Numbered from the stretch's first letter, positions 23,201-35,228 are shown. The stretch is DNA of 64,000 bases from Pectinophora gossypiella (GCF_024362695.1 NC_065414.1:4667501-4731500); one strand, 5' to 3'. Numbers and translations: made by a program. Notes: a model not told the origin generated them from the sequence alone.

Positions 23201-26200
23201 AGCCAACCTGCACAAAGCTCTCGAGGCAGTCCGTGAGCGGCACGGGCTCGTCGTGACGCCCAGCGTCCGGCAGCTCCAGGGACAGGTCCAGGAACGGGTC
23301 GAACTTCTTGCTCTCCGTACCACACGCCAAGCACCGCACCTGCGAAACAAGTCATCGCACTGATAAACTGTCTAAAGCCGTGGTAGCCCAATCGCAAGAA
23401 CGCTCGACTCTCAATGTTCCACAACAACAAGTTCGAAAACCATCACGAGCCTAAACCAATGATTTTCGAATTTGTTTTCGAATTCATATTGGCCAATAAC
23501 CCGACAGAATTAAGATCACACCACACGCTAAACGGGATGTATATCAGCGAGATGTCTATTTTATTAACCTGGGTTATTTATTCATTCGCTCATTCATTTC
23601 AAAATTAACAGTTGTCAATCATCCGTCCCTTTCCATTACGGCGGATAAGAAAATGACGAATATAACTTAAAACAAAATTAGGAGGTGTCTGCAGGAATCG
23701 GGGCCACCAATTTGTTTATCTGGCGTTTCGGCCGCGTTGTAACGACCATGTACTTCCGATCAATATAATTAACTGCTTTTGTTCAAATCAAAATCAAAAA
23801 TCGTGATTTCTGTTATCCTATGTTACCATATACCATACTATTGTTTATTACGTATTTATCGAGGAGGGATCTACGCTTCTCATCAAAAAAATCGAAATAC
23901 CTCGCAAGTTTATGTGTCGTAAGGATATTAAAACAAGGTTCTAATTCCTAAATTCAAATTTAAAATTTAACGAAACTCGTGTTTTGTTGAACAAAATGTC
24001 GAAGTTTTTTTGATGAGTTGTATATTGCACACATTTTATCTACACGACATTTGTACACTAAAGTGGGTAAGAGGAGCTGTATCGGTAGAAGCGCATCTCC
24101 TTTAGACAACCTACTTAGAAATGGTCTCCTTGGCAGTTAGTAAGCGGGGTTGTTAGTGCAGTGAGTGTGGGTGGTACCTCGCTTTTTCGGCCAAGTAGTT
24201 AATGCAATTTGCTGTAAATTTACAAAAGTTACGTCAAAAAAAAGGGTACCTCGCTCTGCAGCGTGCCGCCGAACACGGCCGTGACGATGGAGGCGGACCT
24301 CGCCCGCGGCAGCGCGCCCGCCTCGCGCTCCAGCGGCACCAGCTGCAGCAGCTCCGTGTGCAGCCTGCGTCCGCCACCAACAAACAATCAATACTATATT
24401 ACCCGCTCTGGCGGCATACATCCCAAATCAGTGAATCCAGTTTTTGAACGTAATGTACTATTTCGATCAATTCTTTTAACCCTACGCTCAATCGCCCTTT
24501 GGCACTTAGCGTCTGAACTTTTGTCCTCAAAAGAGATGGCGTGACGACTTGGACGCTTGCCGGAGGCACTGGCCGGAGTACGCACAGTACCGCGAAAAAT
24601 TGAAAGAGGAAGGGGAGGCTTGCGGACTGTGTCTCGCTCGCACTTACGCGTTAAGCGGCGCATCGTAACAATGAATTTTAAGTATGGAGTGTCCAGAGTG
24701 TGTTATAGATAAATATTTCGCTGGAAGGACTCGGAGTTAACAGGCAACACGCGAACTCGAGTAATTTGGTGCTGAAAGCATACCTTCCTTGTTTCTGTAA
24801 TCTGTGGTGAAGTTAATATATATTCCAAATAACTAATAAATATAAGTTTTGGGTATGTATGTAATCGCATTCAAACATGTTACCTGTCGAGCATGTATCG
24901 CAAGAACTCATGCGCGTCCTGCTGCTGGTACCCGCGGAAGCGCGGCACCACCTTCCAGATCACGTGGAACAAATACTCCGGCGAGATGGCGCCCTTGCCG
25001 CCGCACCCGCTGTTCAGGTTTATTAGCACCTGCCGAAAACACGCAACATAAAAATAAGTTAAAAATTTCAAGGATATGGATCATTGACCTTGTATCCATA
25101 TGATATGACACTTGGAATAGGGAATTCGTCCTCTACCTCTCACTCCAGCTAAACATAGGCGCACAAAATAACGTAAGAATCTATCGTTCAACTGAATTAA
25201 AAAATAATGTATATTATACAACTACATTTCAAATAAAAAAAATGTAACCCCCATATCCAACAGACACATTTTATTAATAAAGACATAATTTAATTTTATT
25301 TTAACCTTTTTTATCTCTGTCATGGTTTGCCTGTTTCTAGTGTTCTGTAACTTGTAGGTTGTCGTAATTAGTCTTTTAGCGTTATAAAGTAAATATTTAT
25401 GCGCTCAGCTTTCGTTTCCAATGCCAAATTACAAAAAAAATACAACGGACCTTCCTTAACTCTTCAGCCATTACAACTTCATTCACCTCCTGTCTCGTAT
25501 AGCTCCTCGAATGATACACCTTCCGGCCATTCGTCTTCACCTCTAACGAAGGCAACTGACTAAAATAACAGCTGAACTCTTGAATATTATTCAAACTTTG
25601 CAGAACTGCGTTCATAAAACACGTATTGCCTAAATTTTTTAATCCTACAATTTTCTTTTCTCTCTGTGTCTTGCCATTGCAAGGTGAGGTTTTCTTTTTG
25701 ACGGGTTGTAAAGAACTGTTGCTATTTTCTGTAGAACTACTGTCTTCTGAATGAGATCGCTTGCGGGAGCGGGGTCTTAAACTACGAGCTGGCTCTTCTG
25801 GAGTCTGAAAATTAATATCGGCATATAAATATATTGCTCATATATCAAACAAGTCATACTATATGTATAGACAAGCTTCATAAACTATATACGTCCCACT
25901 GCTGGGCACAGGCCTCCCCTCAATCAACCGGTGGGGTAGACAAGCTTATAATTTGTTAAACAATTCCTAAGAATGCTAAATGGTTAGATTTTCGATTAAG
26001 GTAAACTTTGACCTACGGATGTTACAAGCAATATTGAAATCTGAAGAGGAATTTTGAGTGTAACAGAAAGGAGTGCATTTTAAATAGATATAACTACATA
26101 ATGCGTCATCCTCATTGGATACAAACTAATAAGCAAAATTCAATTACCTTAGCACTTTTTGAAGGTTTACTACCAGTAATATCCATTGTACTAGTTGTGA

Positions 26201-28754
26201 CAGGCACCTCGGCACAGGAACTGGTAGGAGTTTCATCAGGGGCATCTGTGCCATTATTGCTGGGTGATGCAGGTTGCTCATTACTTTCCAAGTTTGACTC
26301 ACTACCATCTTTACTGTTGTCATTTTGTTCTATATTATTCTCTTTCTCAATTTTGCTAACACTCATAATACTTTGCCTTACTTTATCTATTGCTTGATTT
26401 TCCGTATCGTTTGAAACATAATCGTCGCATTTGTAGCTGAAAACAAAAACATTGAAGAATGAAAAGGAAGTTAAGAAATATATTTAAGTCAGGTTTTATC
26501 TATGAGGTAATAACAATTATTATTGGTTAATTTTAGATACAAAATATATACGATTTTAAAAAAGAAATAGACCACTGATTAACTGGGCAGTGTAATTATG
26601 TTTAAGTACTCATTAATTTTCACCCAAACGCAAAAACAGGCTTGATTTTTTAAAAACAATTGACTTGATTTACTGGAAAAAAATTCTCTTCATTCTGTAT
26701 GTTTGTAATAAAAGTATTTGTTATAAATGTTATGGTGTGGTCGATCATCAACCCCCACACAATAGAAGGATTATAATCACCAGTAAACCGAGAAGACGTC
26801 ACAACTGATGCAGAGCTGGTGGCCAACTTGCTCGGCGTGCAGCTTGGCATGTCCGTTCACGTAGCGGCCGCAGTGAACTGCGCCGCACTGCAGGCACAGC
26901 CAGTTCTGTTCCTTCGTGCCACATTCTACAACAATACAAAATATTATTTATTATTTTCAAATTTGGCATTATGGCACATTTAAAAAAATCAGTGTTGCCG
27001 CCTTTTTTGGTGAGCTGCGGCACCCATATACCTTTATGTTTTCCGACTAAGTAAATATTAATGTGTCTAACTATATTTTAATGTTGTAAATGTGTGTCGT
27101 AGGTTTTACCTAAATAAACTTTTTTATTATCTTTTTCTTGTTATTAATTTGAAGTAAAAAAAGAATGAAAAATAAATTTTAAAAAATCAATCTGTAAGCC
27201 CATTAGCAAAGGACTCCCCCAAACTTTTTCACTCCTCTTAGCATAGAGCTACTCTCATCCAGATTCTGCTGGTAATTGACAATTTCACCCTCCCAGCACT
27301 GAAATGGTCTTCCTATGCTTCTTTTACCATGTGGGTACCATGTGTTAATGCATTTGCTCCATTCATCTGGACAATATTATTTGGCCAGCCCCATATAGTT
27401 AATACAAATACCATACATAAATACTGACTGTGACTGTCTATTACAAACTTACATAATGTTTTTAACTTCTTCACAGTAGGCAATGGGTCTAATTTTCTTT
27501 TACTTATACTACAACTATAACTATCTAGAACTGTTGTATATGTATGTAAAATTTAACTCTCACACTTATCTTCTTATCGTAACCAAGTCACAACTTTATT
27601 CTCAATTGGATTATTGATGATTAAGTACCCGCATTTCACTCAGCTTTTTATAGGAATATACCAATCATTGGTGTATAATGATTAATGATAAGACGAAATA
27701 AGTTATTCATAAAGTAATAAATGGTAGGTATCTATTAAGGGTAGGAATTTATTCATGTAGGTAAGTGGGTAGGTATCTGAATATAGTCATCTATCTTATT
27801 TAAATTTTTTCTTATGTAATATTGATTCATAGTCATCCCTTCTATTAGAATATTCATTTTATATTTACACAACAGGTACCTATAACATTTTAAAGTAACA
27901 AAATATAACACATTGAATTTGATCTCACTCACTAGGCAAGCTCAAAATAACTTGTGTATATGTTTTATTGATGTGTTTACATTATAATACATACATCTTT
28001 TTGCCACAACAGGAAATTTGCACTATTATAATACTGTAGTTATGTAAATGAAGTAGGTAGGTGTTGAATTTTAGCACATTGAAGTAAAATGAATAAGTAC
28101 TGAAATGGTTTGAAAGTGATAAGTCAGAGGGATGTCCTCTAGGTAAAGTCTGGTGCAAATCTTATCTCAACACATGATTTGATAAAGTTTTACCTAATTC
28201 TACCCAATCTGATAGGTGGACTGCTAATCTGGCATGCTAGCTAGTAGTGTATTATTGCAGGATGCGTATTGCGTATTATGTATGGCGTGATTTGTTGTGA
28301 CTCATTTTATTTGGTGTAGTATGCGATTCGTGCTCACGACGGAGCAGTGATGAGAGCGGCATCAGAGACCCGAAACGTTTGCTTTCGCCACGCCGCAGCC
28401 CTAAGACGTTCAGCCTAAAATAGTCCACCACTATGATGTGGTTTAGCATTAATTTTAACGCAACGCGTCAGTTCTCGACACCGAGTCACGGTCACCCATG
28501 CCGCGCCCCTCCCGCTCCCCTCGAACAGCTGATTATTAAAGTTCGCTGTATTGATTTTCTAAATCTAACCTCCCATTACGAAATGCTATGTGGCGACTAT
28601 TTACAGTCGTCCGTCACATGAAACCCACTAGGTGTTATTTCATAAAACAAATCAGTCTATTACCTGAACAACTGAAGTTCTTTGTGATCGTCGAGTCCGC
28701 AGTGACGAGAACGCCATCCGCCTTGACGTTATCTAACAAATGTGAACATTCCAT
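20215..28754 (-). CDS. Usp3: USP3-type ubiquitin carboxyl-terminal hydrolase, ten exons
   Basis: A cysteine protease that removes ubiquitin; USP3 in animals acts in the nucleus on histones H2A/H2B. Coding exons: 28664-28754, 26781-26925, 26148-26436, 25451-25804, 24884-25029, 24250-24364, 23208-23339, 22131-22273, 21425-21571, 20215-20377. All have GT/AG borders and matching phase, giving 574 aa (human USP3 has 520). A zinc finger (ZnF-UBP) begins MECSHL, with Cys3/His5 and Cys29/Cys32 as likely ligands, and contains CGAVHCGRYVNGHAKLH. A Ser/Asn-rich linker (about residues 110-220) is longer than in human. The catalytic Cys is at about 237 in GLKNLGNTCFMN, followed by FRGYQQQDAHEF. CGTESKKFDPFLDLSLE and the CxxC pairs of the fingers follow. 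The His box is SGHYTAYA (His about 526) and the third triad residue is in WFHFND (about 541). All catalytic motifs are present. Introns carry several mobile elements. First-exon and UTR limits are not resolved. Confidence 0.95.
20660..20765. repeat. Dispersed repeat R-D fragment in a USP3 intron
   Basis: CATAACATAAACTCACGCCC with ...CCTAATGGGGTGGGCAGAG matches fragments at about 21758-21822, 22037-22080 (-), 41425-41510 and 62288-62340. The shared signature is a 'gctcacg ... ggggta' pair. Boundaries are approximate. Confidence 0.5.
20880..20995. repeat. Degraded relative of the palindromic MITE at 2576
   Basis: It keeps the central words (GAGCACTTAC, TATGCGCAAAAGTC, TTGCAAAAGTTTTCAATGTGG), but the arms no longer pair well. 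Confidence 0.5.
21026..21401. mobile_element. MITE family M1, full copy
   Basis: About 376 bp with terminal inverted repeats of about 95 bp. The left end GTGCTAATTCCTG...CTTATCCGCC pairs with the right end GGCGGATAAG...CAGGAATCGGGGCCA, and internally AAAAGGAAAGGGACGG pairs with CCGTCCCTTTCC. There is no coding capacity. Further copies lie at 23488-23706 (right part only) and 50812-51119. It sits in a USP3 intron about 23 bp from the exon-9 border. Confidence 0.9.
22511..22807 (-). repeat. SINE family 2, nearly full copy with tRNA-like head
   Basis: On the minus strand the head reads TAGCCCAGTTGGTAGAACGC (A box), with the B box GGTTCGAATCC at about 22753-22763. The family body follows (GGTGAAGGAAAACATCGTG, TTTCGGAGGTATGTGACC, GACCTGTCAAATCTTCAGG). 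This copy defines family 2 as tRNA-derived. It is in the intron between USP3 exons 7 and 8. Confidence 0.88.
22808..22856. repeat. Perfect 19-bp-arm hairpin at the SINE 2 head
   Basis: AGTTTTTGATGTGTTACTG (22808-22826) and its exact reverse complement (22838-22856) flank an 11-nt loop. It directly abuts the 5' end of the SINE 2 copy. Confidence 0.9.
22868..23194 (+). repeat. SINE family 1, full copy in a USP3 intron
   Basis: The head GTCCGTGGTCCAGTGGTTG and the ordered family landmarks are present, ending ACGAAAGAAGAAG. It lies antisense to USP3, and its 3' end is about 14 bp from the border of USP3 exon 7. Confidence 0.88.
23383..23487 (+). repeat. SINE family 2 head, truncated by a MITE
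   Basis: It carries GTGGTAGCCCAATCGC, a degraded A box, and TTTCGAATTTGTTTTCGAATTC, which matches the region just after the head in family 2. The match stops where the M1 fragment starts. Confidence 0.5.
23488..23706. mobile_element. MITE family M1, right-end fragment
   Basis: It matches the right half of 21026-21401 (ATTGGCCAATAACCCGACAG through GCAGGAATCGGGGCCA). The left inverted repeat is missing. Confidence 0.85.
24180..24246 (-). repeat. Dispersed repeat R-A fragment
   Basis: TTCGGCCAAGTAGTTAATGC and TTACGTCAAAAAAAA are the complement of the R-A start. It adjoins the donor side of USP3 exon 6; the A-run lies directly outside the exon border. Confidence 0.6.
25886..25937 (+). repeat. 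Dispersed repeat R-B fragment
   Basis: ACGTCCCACTGCTGGGCACA and GGCCTCCCCTCAATCAACCG match 30778-30880, and in reverse the fragment at 47483-47522. Confidence 0.75.
26926..28663. other. USP3 intron 1
   Basis: This AT-rich 1.7-kb intron lies between the start exon and the second zinc-finger exon. No recognised element fills it. A GC-richer patch at about 28310-28530 with scattered CG dinucleotides could be regulatory. Confidence 0.5.
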
Positions 28755-29700
28755 TCTTCATGCTACGTATACCCTATCGATAATTAAAATAGCGGATTAC
28801 TCATAGAAGTAAAATAGTAATTTAGCACAGCTACCTCCAGCCCAGAAAACGAGCGACAGACATAATTTTCAACTTGACTTGAGCGAGATTGGATTGGATT
28901 GGAGAGAGCAAGCAATCGAAAACAATTATGATGTTCGGATACACATCACAGACACAAAGTAACTAACATATTAATTAAAAAAAATCGAAAAAAAAAATCG
29001 AAGTTGTTAAGAGAAATTGATACAAATGTTATATTAGTTTAGTCAAATTTCGAAGAAAATAACTAAATATAAGTACACGCAAGAGTAGGTACTTGTACAT
29101 ACAGGCGTATGATTTATCTAAATGTGTATCCGAAGTTATAAACTTTTTTTTTTTATTTAGGCAGCATGGCCTTACGATCTTAGCCAATAGCTTGGCAAAA
29201 AGAAAAATATATTTTTACCGACTTCAAAAAAGAAAGCAGTTATAGGAACTCGGAATCAAACCTTATTCTATACTCCCTGATCAAAACATTCCTATTTCTA
29301 AGCTATGAAAGCAGTCTCTCCCGGCGTCTATTTATATAGTATTAGTATGTAGTTGTTACATGAGCCAGGTCATGGTCCATTGGCAGCTCAATAGTTAAAA
29401 CAAAGTTTGATGAGATTGGTCATTGACCTCACAACCCACACTAGGGAAGAATACAGCTGCAAATCTTGGGATATTTTCATAGTTCTATGCTGCTTGTTCT
29501 ATGAGACAGGGATAAGTGGAAAGAGCTGGAGGAGGCCTTTGTCAAAAGACAAATGGACGAAGAGCACAATTAAACACATCTTTTTTTCTTTTTTAATATT
29601 ATTAAGTCCATAATAAAGGCTATATCTATCTATCTATGCTGCTTGCTTGGCTCATTATCTGAAGGATTGACAAATCATACAACAAAAAGTAATTTTTTAT
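28755..29700. other. Intergenic stretch between USP3 and RpS17
   Basis: This is upstream of USP3 on the minus strand and should hold its 5' UTR and promoter. No TATA box convinces me. It contains a SINE 1 fragment (29345-29460), listed separately. Confidence 0.45.
29345..29460 (+). repeat. SINE family 1, 3' fragment
   Basis: GTAGTTGTTACATGAGCCAG, GGCAGCTCAATAGT and CCTCACAACCCACAC match the 3' third of the family. Confidence 0.7.
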
Positions 29701-29703
29701 AAG

Positions 29704-29709
29704 TTTATT
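29704..29709 (-). terminator. RpS17 poly(A) signal
   Basis: AATAAA on the minus strand, 4 bp after the RpS17 stop codon, indicates a very short 3' UTR, as is usual for ribosomal protein genes. Confidence 0.7.
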
Positions 29710-29713
29710 ATCC

Positions 29714-30598
29714 TTAATTACGTCTGCCACCATAGCCTCCTTGTGTAGCAGGCTGCGTCAGCTGGAGGCCATTGATGTTGTTGAAGTCGAGCATCTTCAA
29801 CATGTCCTTGGTGTCAGGGTCCACTTCAATGATGTCATGCTCTAGGGCGGACACCTCAGGCACGTAGTTGTCGCGTCTCTCACGCTCCTCTTCCTGTAGC
29901 TTGATAGAGATACCGCGGACTTGCGAGTGCCGCAGACGCCTCATCAAGTGGGTAGCGAACCTAAAAATTTAAGGTTAGCATATTGACATCTCCGGTTCTT
30001 GGAAGATTTTCAACACTAAAGTATTACTTTTGTTCTTTTGAAATGCTTGGATAAGAAGTTTGACTGAATAAGGGAATTATAAACATGTTAAAGCATATTC
30101 AAACAGGATGAACATAGAGTCTATGACAAATGATTGTAAGGTTATAAAATAAACTAAGTAAAAAAATGCAAAATAATGGAACCACTTAAACAACAACTCG
30201 CTCTAATTCTGCAGACTTGTCACCACATTGGCTTCCATAACAAAAAGGTAACCCTAAGTTAGTAAAGGAAGCACCAAAACATAACTGTAAACAAAACTTA
30301 CCCAGCAATCTTATTGCGAAGAGGCTTAGTTGGAATGATAGCAATTTCCTCACATATCCTCTTGTTTGTGTCGAAATCTAAAGTCAACCGAGTGTAGTAT
30401 TTCTCAATGATGATCTTAGCCGCCTTCTTGACGGTCTTAGTCCTGACACGACCCTGGAAGTTGAAGGGATTATAAAGTAAATATACATGTCATGTCTCAG
30501 AAACACGTCCATTGTATGTTGCAGATCACTTTTTTATCACAATTATTGGAGATTGCTAAGATTATCAAGGATTTATTTAATTTTATCAAAATTACCAT
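29714..30598 (-). CDS. RpS17: 40S ribosomal protein S17 (eS17)
   Basis: A structural protein of the small ribosomal subunit. Coding exons are 30596-30598 (only the ATG), 30302-30453 and 29714-29960, giving 133 aa, close to the family's usual 130-135. The protein begins MGRVRTKTVKKAAK, continues through TRLTLDFDTNKRICEEIA and IPTKPLRNKIAG, then FATHLMRRLRHSQVRGISIK and the conserved VPEVSALEHDIIEVD, and ends in a Gly/Arg tail (GGYGGRRN). Both introns have good GT/AG sites: ATG|GTAATT, TTCCAG|GGT, GCTGG|GTAAGT and TTTTTAG|G. The minus-strand 5' leader contains a pyrimidine tract (TTCTTTTCTG, about 30630), which could be a TOP-like element of translational control. Upstream it shares an 0.8-kb gap with the divergent FKBP46 gene. 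Confidence 0.97.
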
Positions 30599-31405
30599 GG
30601 TTGGAGCAACTTTCGCCTATTGACAGTTGACAGAAAAGAATCTTCAGTTTATGGTTCAATATTATTTTTAAAAATGTTGGATATTGCCATTTTAAATATT
30701 GCCGACCGACAAGAACAAGATAATATGACGTACCCACCCGACCATTGGCGGCTCAATCATCATAAACGTCATAAACAGTCTATACGTCCCACTGCTGGGT
30801 ACAGGCCTCCCCTCAACCAACCGGAGGAGGTATGGAGCATACTCCACCACGCTGCTCCAATGCGGGTTGGTGGAGACTCAATAAACTAGACATAATATTA
30901 AATTCTTGTTTGATTGTTTGAAGTGTGTGTGCAGTCTTTAAAAGAAGTCTTCATTCTTCGTTCATAAGTTATTTTATTCTACTTCATTGCATTCGTAGGA
31001 CTTATTTTGACTTCTACGATTTCAAATTAAATTCGTACGTAGTTTCAAATATGTAAACTGTATCATACTTTACATTATTTTTTATTTGCTAAATTCTGAT
31101 TTTATTTATTTTTATATGAATTTTTCTGTCCCATCCATCAACCCAACATTCCAACCAACATATCGTGCTCGTGTACACAATGGCAACATAGAAACAAATG
31201 TCATTCCTTCACTCTATAGTCTATGAATTTCCCCATTTTGGTTTGGTTGGTTTGGTTTCGAGGTTGATTTTTGCCGCGCGGTCTTTTCTCCACGTTGTGT
31301 CTATAACGTTCATCGACAAAGAAAGTCGATAATACATTATAAAACAGGACCCTGTTATTAGTTTATTGTTCCTTGTGTAACCGCAGCATATAAAACACAT
31401 TCAAA
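30599..31405. promoter_or_regulatory. Divergent promoter region of RpS17 and FKBP46
   Basis: The 807 bp between the two start codons must carry both leaders, and the transcripts point away from each other. A repeat R-B fragment (30778-30880: CCCACTGCTGGGTACAGGCC, CCACCACGCTGCTCCAATGC) lies in the middle. Core motifs are not clear from the sequence. Confidence 0.6.
30778..30880 (+). repeat. Dispersed repeat R-B, longest copy
   Basis: This copy extends further than the others, through GAGGTATGGAGCATACTCC and GGGTTGGTGGAGAC. It lies between two divergent genes. Confidence 0.75.
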
Positions 31406-34400
31406 ATGTTTTGGGGTAAGAATTTCTTGATATTTTATGTTAGGTACCCGGCATAACCGTCACCACGTGTTACCCACTGCTGATTTTATATTATTTAAAT
31501 TGTTTTTGTAAAGCATTGCACATGCAAGATACTATAAAGAGTTTATGTTTTTAGAGTCTCACACTCGTGCTTAGGGAAAAATCAATCGAAAAAGTTCTGA
31601 CTCGGACGGGACTTGAACCCGCAGCTCTTGTACGCAGCTCAAGCCGGGCGGGACTTATCCATGCGAATTCTTCGATCTATGTATACATATAAGTACCATT
31701 AAGGTTCCTTTCCTATGAAAGGTTCACGTGCGCCCAGGGAATATTTACTGCTATACTTTACCTTATGTTTAGAATGTCAAGGTCTTCAAATGGAAGTCCC
31801 CAATTAGTTCCTACATATTCTTATTTTTAGCTCATTATTACTCTTTTATACTATTATTTACGTGAATGTGAATATAATTGAGAGTGATCCATGAGACAGC
31901 AACTCAACAGCAAGTACAACAATCCCAGGCCTAAAAATTATAATCTCCCAACTATGCCAACAATACAAAATCAAGCAGCATGGGTCATGTTAGAATTCTT
32001 TAGTTTCTTACAAAGATCAGGAACTAACCACACATTTATCTATTACAAATAATTACAGGACTTATTATGGAACCAAACAAGCGGTACACACAAGTGGTGG
32101 AGAAGCCATTCCACATCTCTCAAGCGGCGATGGATATCTCGACCGGTGACAATGACCCATGCCAAGTCATGGTGGTGGTTGACGGCAAGAACTTCCTTGT
32201 GTGCACACTTCAAAAGCAAAAGTGTGTGCAGGTGCCTCTAGACTTGTACTTTAAGTCTGGCAACTCCATCTCCTTCCTCACCAATGGTTAGCTTATTACA
32301 TTTACTCATTTATTACCTGCGTAATTGCCTTAAAAAAGAAAGGATTTCTTAGCTGAGTTTTCATAAAGCAAATTCAGTCAATTTAAGCTGTATGCTATAT
32401 AAAAATATAATATAAAGAAGTATTTATTTCAATAACTACATAACTAATGCTAATGGTATAATCTCCATATGGGTGAAAATTTATTTAATATTTGGTAGAC
32501 TGCTCTTAAAAACAATTAAGACAAAATAAGTTACTATTTGAGCATTTGTGTATTATTAAATTACAATATAATTCCTCCTAAATATAATTCCTATAAATGA
32601 TAGATAAAAAATGTACATGTGCTTGCTTGTAAATTAACACAATCATTTTAACATTTAAAAACTCATGTTTGGTGCCAAAGGTAAATGCAACATTCATTTG
32701 ACTGGCTACCTGGACCCTGAGTTTGAGGAGGAGACGTCAGACCTTGAGGAAGAAGAAGAGGATGAGGAAATGCCAGCACTTGTCCCAGCCAAGGGCAAGA
32801 GGAAACTAGAGAACAGCAATGATGTCTCTGCTAAGAAACCTAAGGTTGGTTATTATGTTTTTCCTTTTATATATTTTGTTTGAGATTCTATTTGTTTTTT
32901 GTTGATCTGACAGAAGGATTGTGTCCTATCTAACATGATGGACATTTGTTATGGGCCATAGGCTGATCCGTTGTCACCATAAGGTTCATCACATCCATCT
33001 TTGGAGTTTGTATCAATAGTGGCTGCAAATGGTCTTTCCTTACTTGGGGTTCTGTCCAAACCATTAGGGATTATGTATTAATTAATAAAAATACATGAAT
33101 AACTATAGTCTGCAAAGTAACAATCTGGTTTCAAAATGTTCATGTAAAGGTGAAAAGAAGTATGTGGAACTCACCCTATAAGGAAATTACTATAGCTCTG
33201 TTAAATCGAATGTTAACAGAAGGACAAAAAAGCAGTGGCTGCTGCAGACAGCTCAGACGAAGATTCTGATGAAGAGGACCAGCTGCAGAAGCTGCTGGAT
33301 GGAGATGACGTTGACACCGACGAGAATGACGAGTCCTTCAAAGTGAACACCTCTGGTGAAGTTGATAGGTGAGACTAGAACTAATTTTACAATTATAATG
33401 CATCTGATTTACAATGGATAAATATAATGGAATGCTGAAACGCTGTATAAATCATCTGATCTAGATGTAAATGCCTATGATGGCGATGGCTTTGTTAATC
33501 CAATGATTGATTGTATGAAGATAAACTCTTCTTATAAATTGACAAAATCTTTTCCAGTGATGATGATGATGAAGATGAAGATGATGATGAGGAAGAGGAA
33601 GCTGAGGCCGAGGAGGACTCATCAGAAGAGGAGGCTGAGACCACAGTGGACACGAGCAAGGAGGAACTGGATCTGTCCAAGCTGAGCAAGAACGCCCGGC
33701 GGCGCCTGAAGAAGCGACTCGCCAAGGAGGGCAAGGAAGTCCCTCAAGTCAACGGTGTTGACAAGGGCAAGGTCTGTATACATTTTTTTCACTGCACAAA
33801 GATCTACCATCAACATGAAAGACTTTATCAGATAATTTATGGCTTTTTCATTTATTTAGAGAAGCAGTCCAGGAACTGCTATCCTCAAGGCTATGTTTTA
33901 CCGGAATTTGATTTTTATATTTACTAATGGCATGTGCTAAGCCAGAAGCAATCAAAATTTGCCACTTGTCTCCAAGTACGAAGATAAGATGGAATTTCTT
34001 GGTGCCATGTCGTTTACCCTGTCACCCATATAATGGTTCATCATGAATGATTGATTTGAACAGCTTCGATTTAACTACTATTATTGATGTTTACAGAAGG
34101 AAAAACAACAGGATGGCCAGCAGCAGAAAGCAGAGAAGAAGAAGCAAGAGAAGAAAGAAGCAAAGGAAGAAGCAGGAGACAAGAAGGAGAAGAAGTCACT
34201 CAGTGGCGGAGTGTTCATTGAGGATGTGAAGGTTGGCAACGGCCCCGCCGCCAAGCCTGGCAAGACTGTAATGGTTAGTATTCTCATAAGTAATGCATAC
34301 TGTCTGTCGTTGGTACACACAGCAATAAGGAACAGGAGTTTGTGATAGTACGCCAACGCCTTTTTGTTTTTACTCCATACAAATACAAAGTGTGTAGGTA

Positions 34401-35228
34401 TTCTGCAGTTAGTGGGTTCTATTTTGCCCATTATAGTCTATTATGCACGCAGTTCTAGGCTTTGTAGACTATATCCAGAACCCTGAAGGTGTAATGCGGA
34501 GTTGGTAGTGGCGCCATGACGCTCACACTTGTTTCACAGTTGCTGACGCCACCACTGTCGTGCAGTACAAAGCCTCATAAAGTAACCTAACCTAAGTAAC
34601 CTATTCTTATAATTACAGGTGTACTACGAAGGCCGCCTGAAGCAGAACAACAAGATGTTCGACAACTGCCTGAAGGGGCCGGGCTTCAAGTTCCGGCTGG
34701 GCGCGAAGGAAGTGATCAGCGGTTGGGACGTTGGCATCACCGGCATGAAAGTAGGAGGCAAGAGGAAGATCGTCTGCCCACCCGCCATGGCGTGAGTGTC
34801 CGTTAGATGTTTGTTTTTTTATGTCTGGAGGACTTAGTTGATAACAAGTGGAATTTTCCATCGCAAAGCTGAATCATCCCTCGGTATTTGTTACGATGTC
34901 ACTAACATTCTGTGTAACATATTATGTGACTTTGGTAAGTGACTTTATGACACACCTGTTGTTAATGCCGAAACATGCGCGGGAGCATCCATGCATGATG
35001 GAAACAACCTATTGACTATATGACAGTATATTATATGATGTATTTGTCGCATCGCGTCTAATCGTGCTACTGTGGCGTGACATTTGAAATATCTTCACTC
35101 TCTTTATGTTTTGGCTTTTATTAATTGTCATGTATTTGTTGTACAGGTACGGAGCCAAGGGTTCGCCACCAGTCATCCCGCCCAATTCGACTTTAGTATT
35201 TGAAGTGGAGCTCAAGAATGTTAAATGA
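31406..35228 (+). CDS. FKBP46: 46-kDa FK506-binding nuclear protein, eight exons
   Basis: A nuclear peptidyl-prolyl isomerase with a nucleoplasmin-like N-terminus, the family of histone-chaperone FKBPs. Coding exons: 31406-31415, 32059-32286, 32681-32844, 33220-33368, 33558-33771, 34097-34273, 34619-34791, 35147-35228. All are in phase, giving 398 aa. The start MFWGLIMEPNKRY is typical of the family. The nucleoplasmin-like fold covers about residues 1-95. Acidic blocks (EEEEEDEE; DDDDEDEDDDEEEE, about 185-200) follow, then a Lys-rich, probably nuclear-targeting region (about 256-290). The FKBP domain is about 290-398. In it VYYEGRL, MFD, FKFRLG, EVISGWD, AYGAKGSPPVIPP and TLVFEVEL keep most of the FK506/proline pocket (Tyr, Phe-Asp, Phe, Val-Ile, Trp, Tyr, Phe). 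Introns 1, 3 and 7 hold repeat fragments. Confidence 0.96.
31561..31660 (-). repeat. tRNA-like SINE head fragment in FKBP46 intron 1
   Basis: The minus strand carries GGGTTCAAGTCCC (B-box consensus, 31608-31620) after a GC-rich stretch. There is no complete cloverleaf, so I read it as a SINE remnant and not a tRNA gene. Confidence 0.4.
32935..33075. repeat. Dispersed repeat R-E in FKBP46 intron 3
   Basis: GTGGCTGCAAATGGTCTTTC, CTTACTTGGGGTTCTGTCC and CCATTAGGGA correspond to GTAGCTGCAAATTGTTTTC, ATTACTTGTCGCTCTGCCC and CCATTAAGGA at about 42690-42795. Boundaries are approximate. Confidence 0.55.
34832..34915. mobile_element. MITE family M2, half copy in FKBP46 intron 7
   Basis: AACAAGTGGAATTTTCC, CTGAATCATCCCTC and GTTACGATGTCACTAACA match the right arm of the full element at 43824-44042. 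Confidence 0.8.

Noticed and set aside
31600..31650. Possible tRNA gene on the minus strand
   Set aside because: Only a B-box-like word and a GC-rich stretch are seen, without paired arms, so it is probably a SINE remnant.
33495..33734. Antisense poly-serine open frame
   Set aside because: It is the complement of the acidic GAT/GAG-rich exon 5 of FKBP46.
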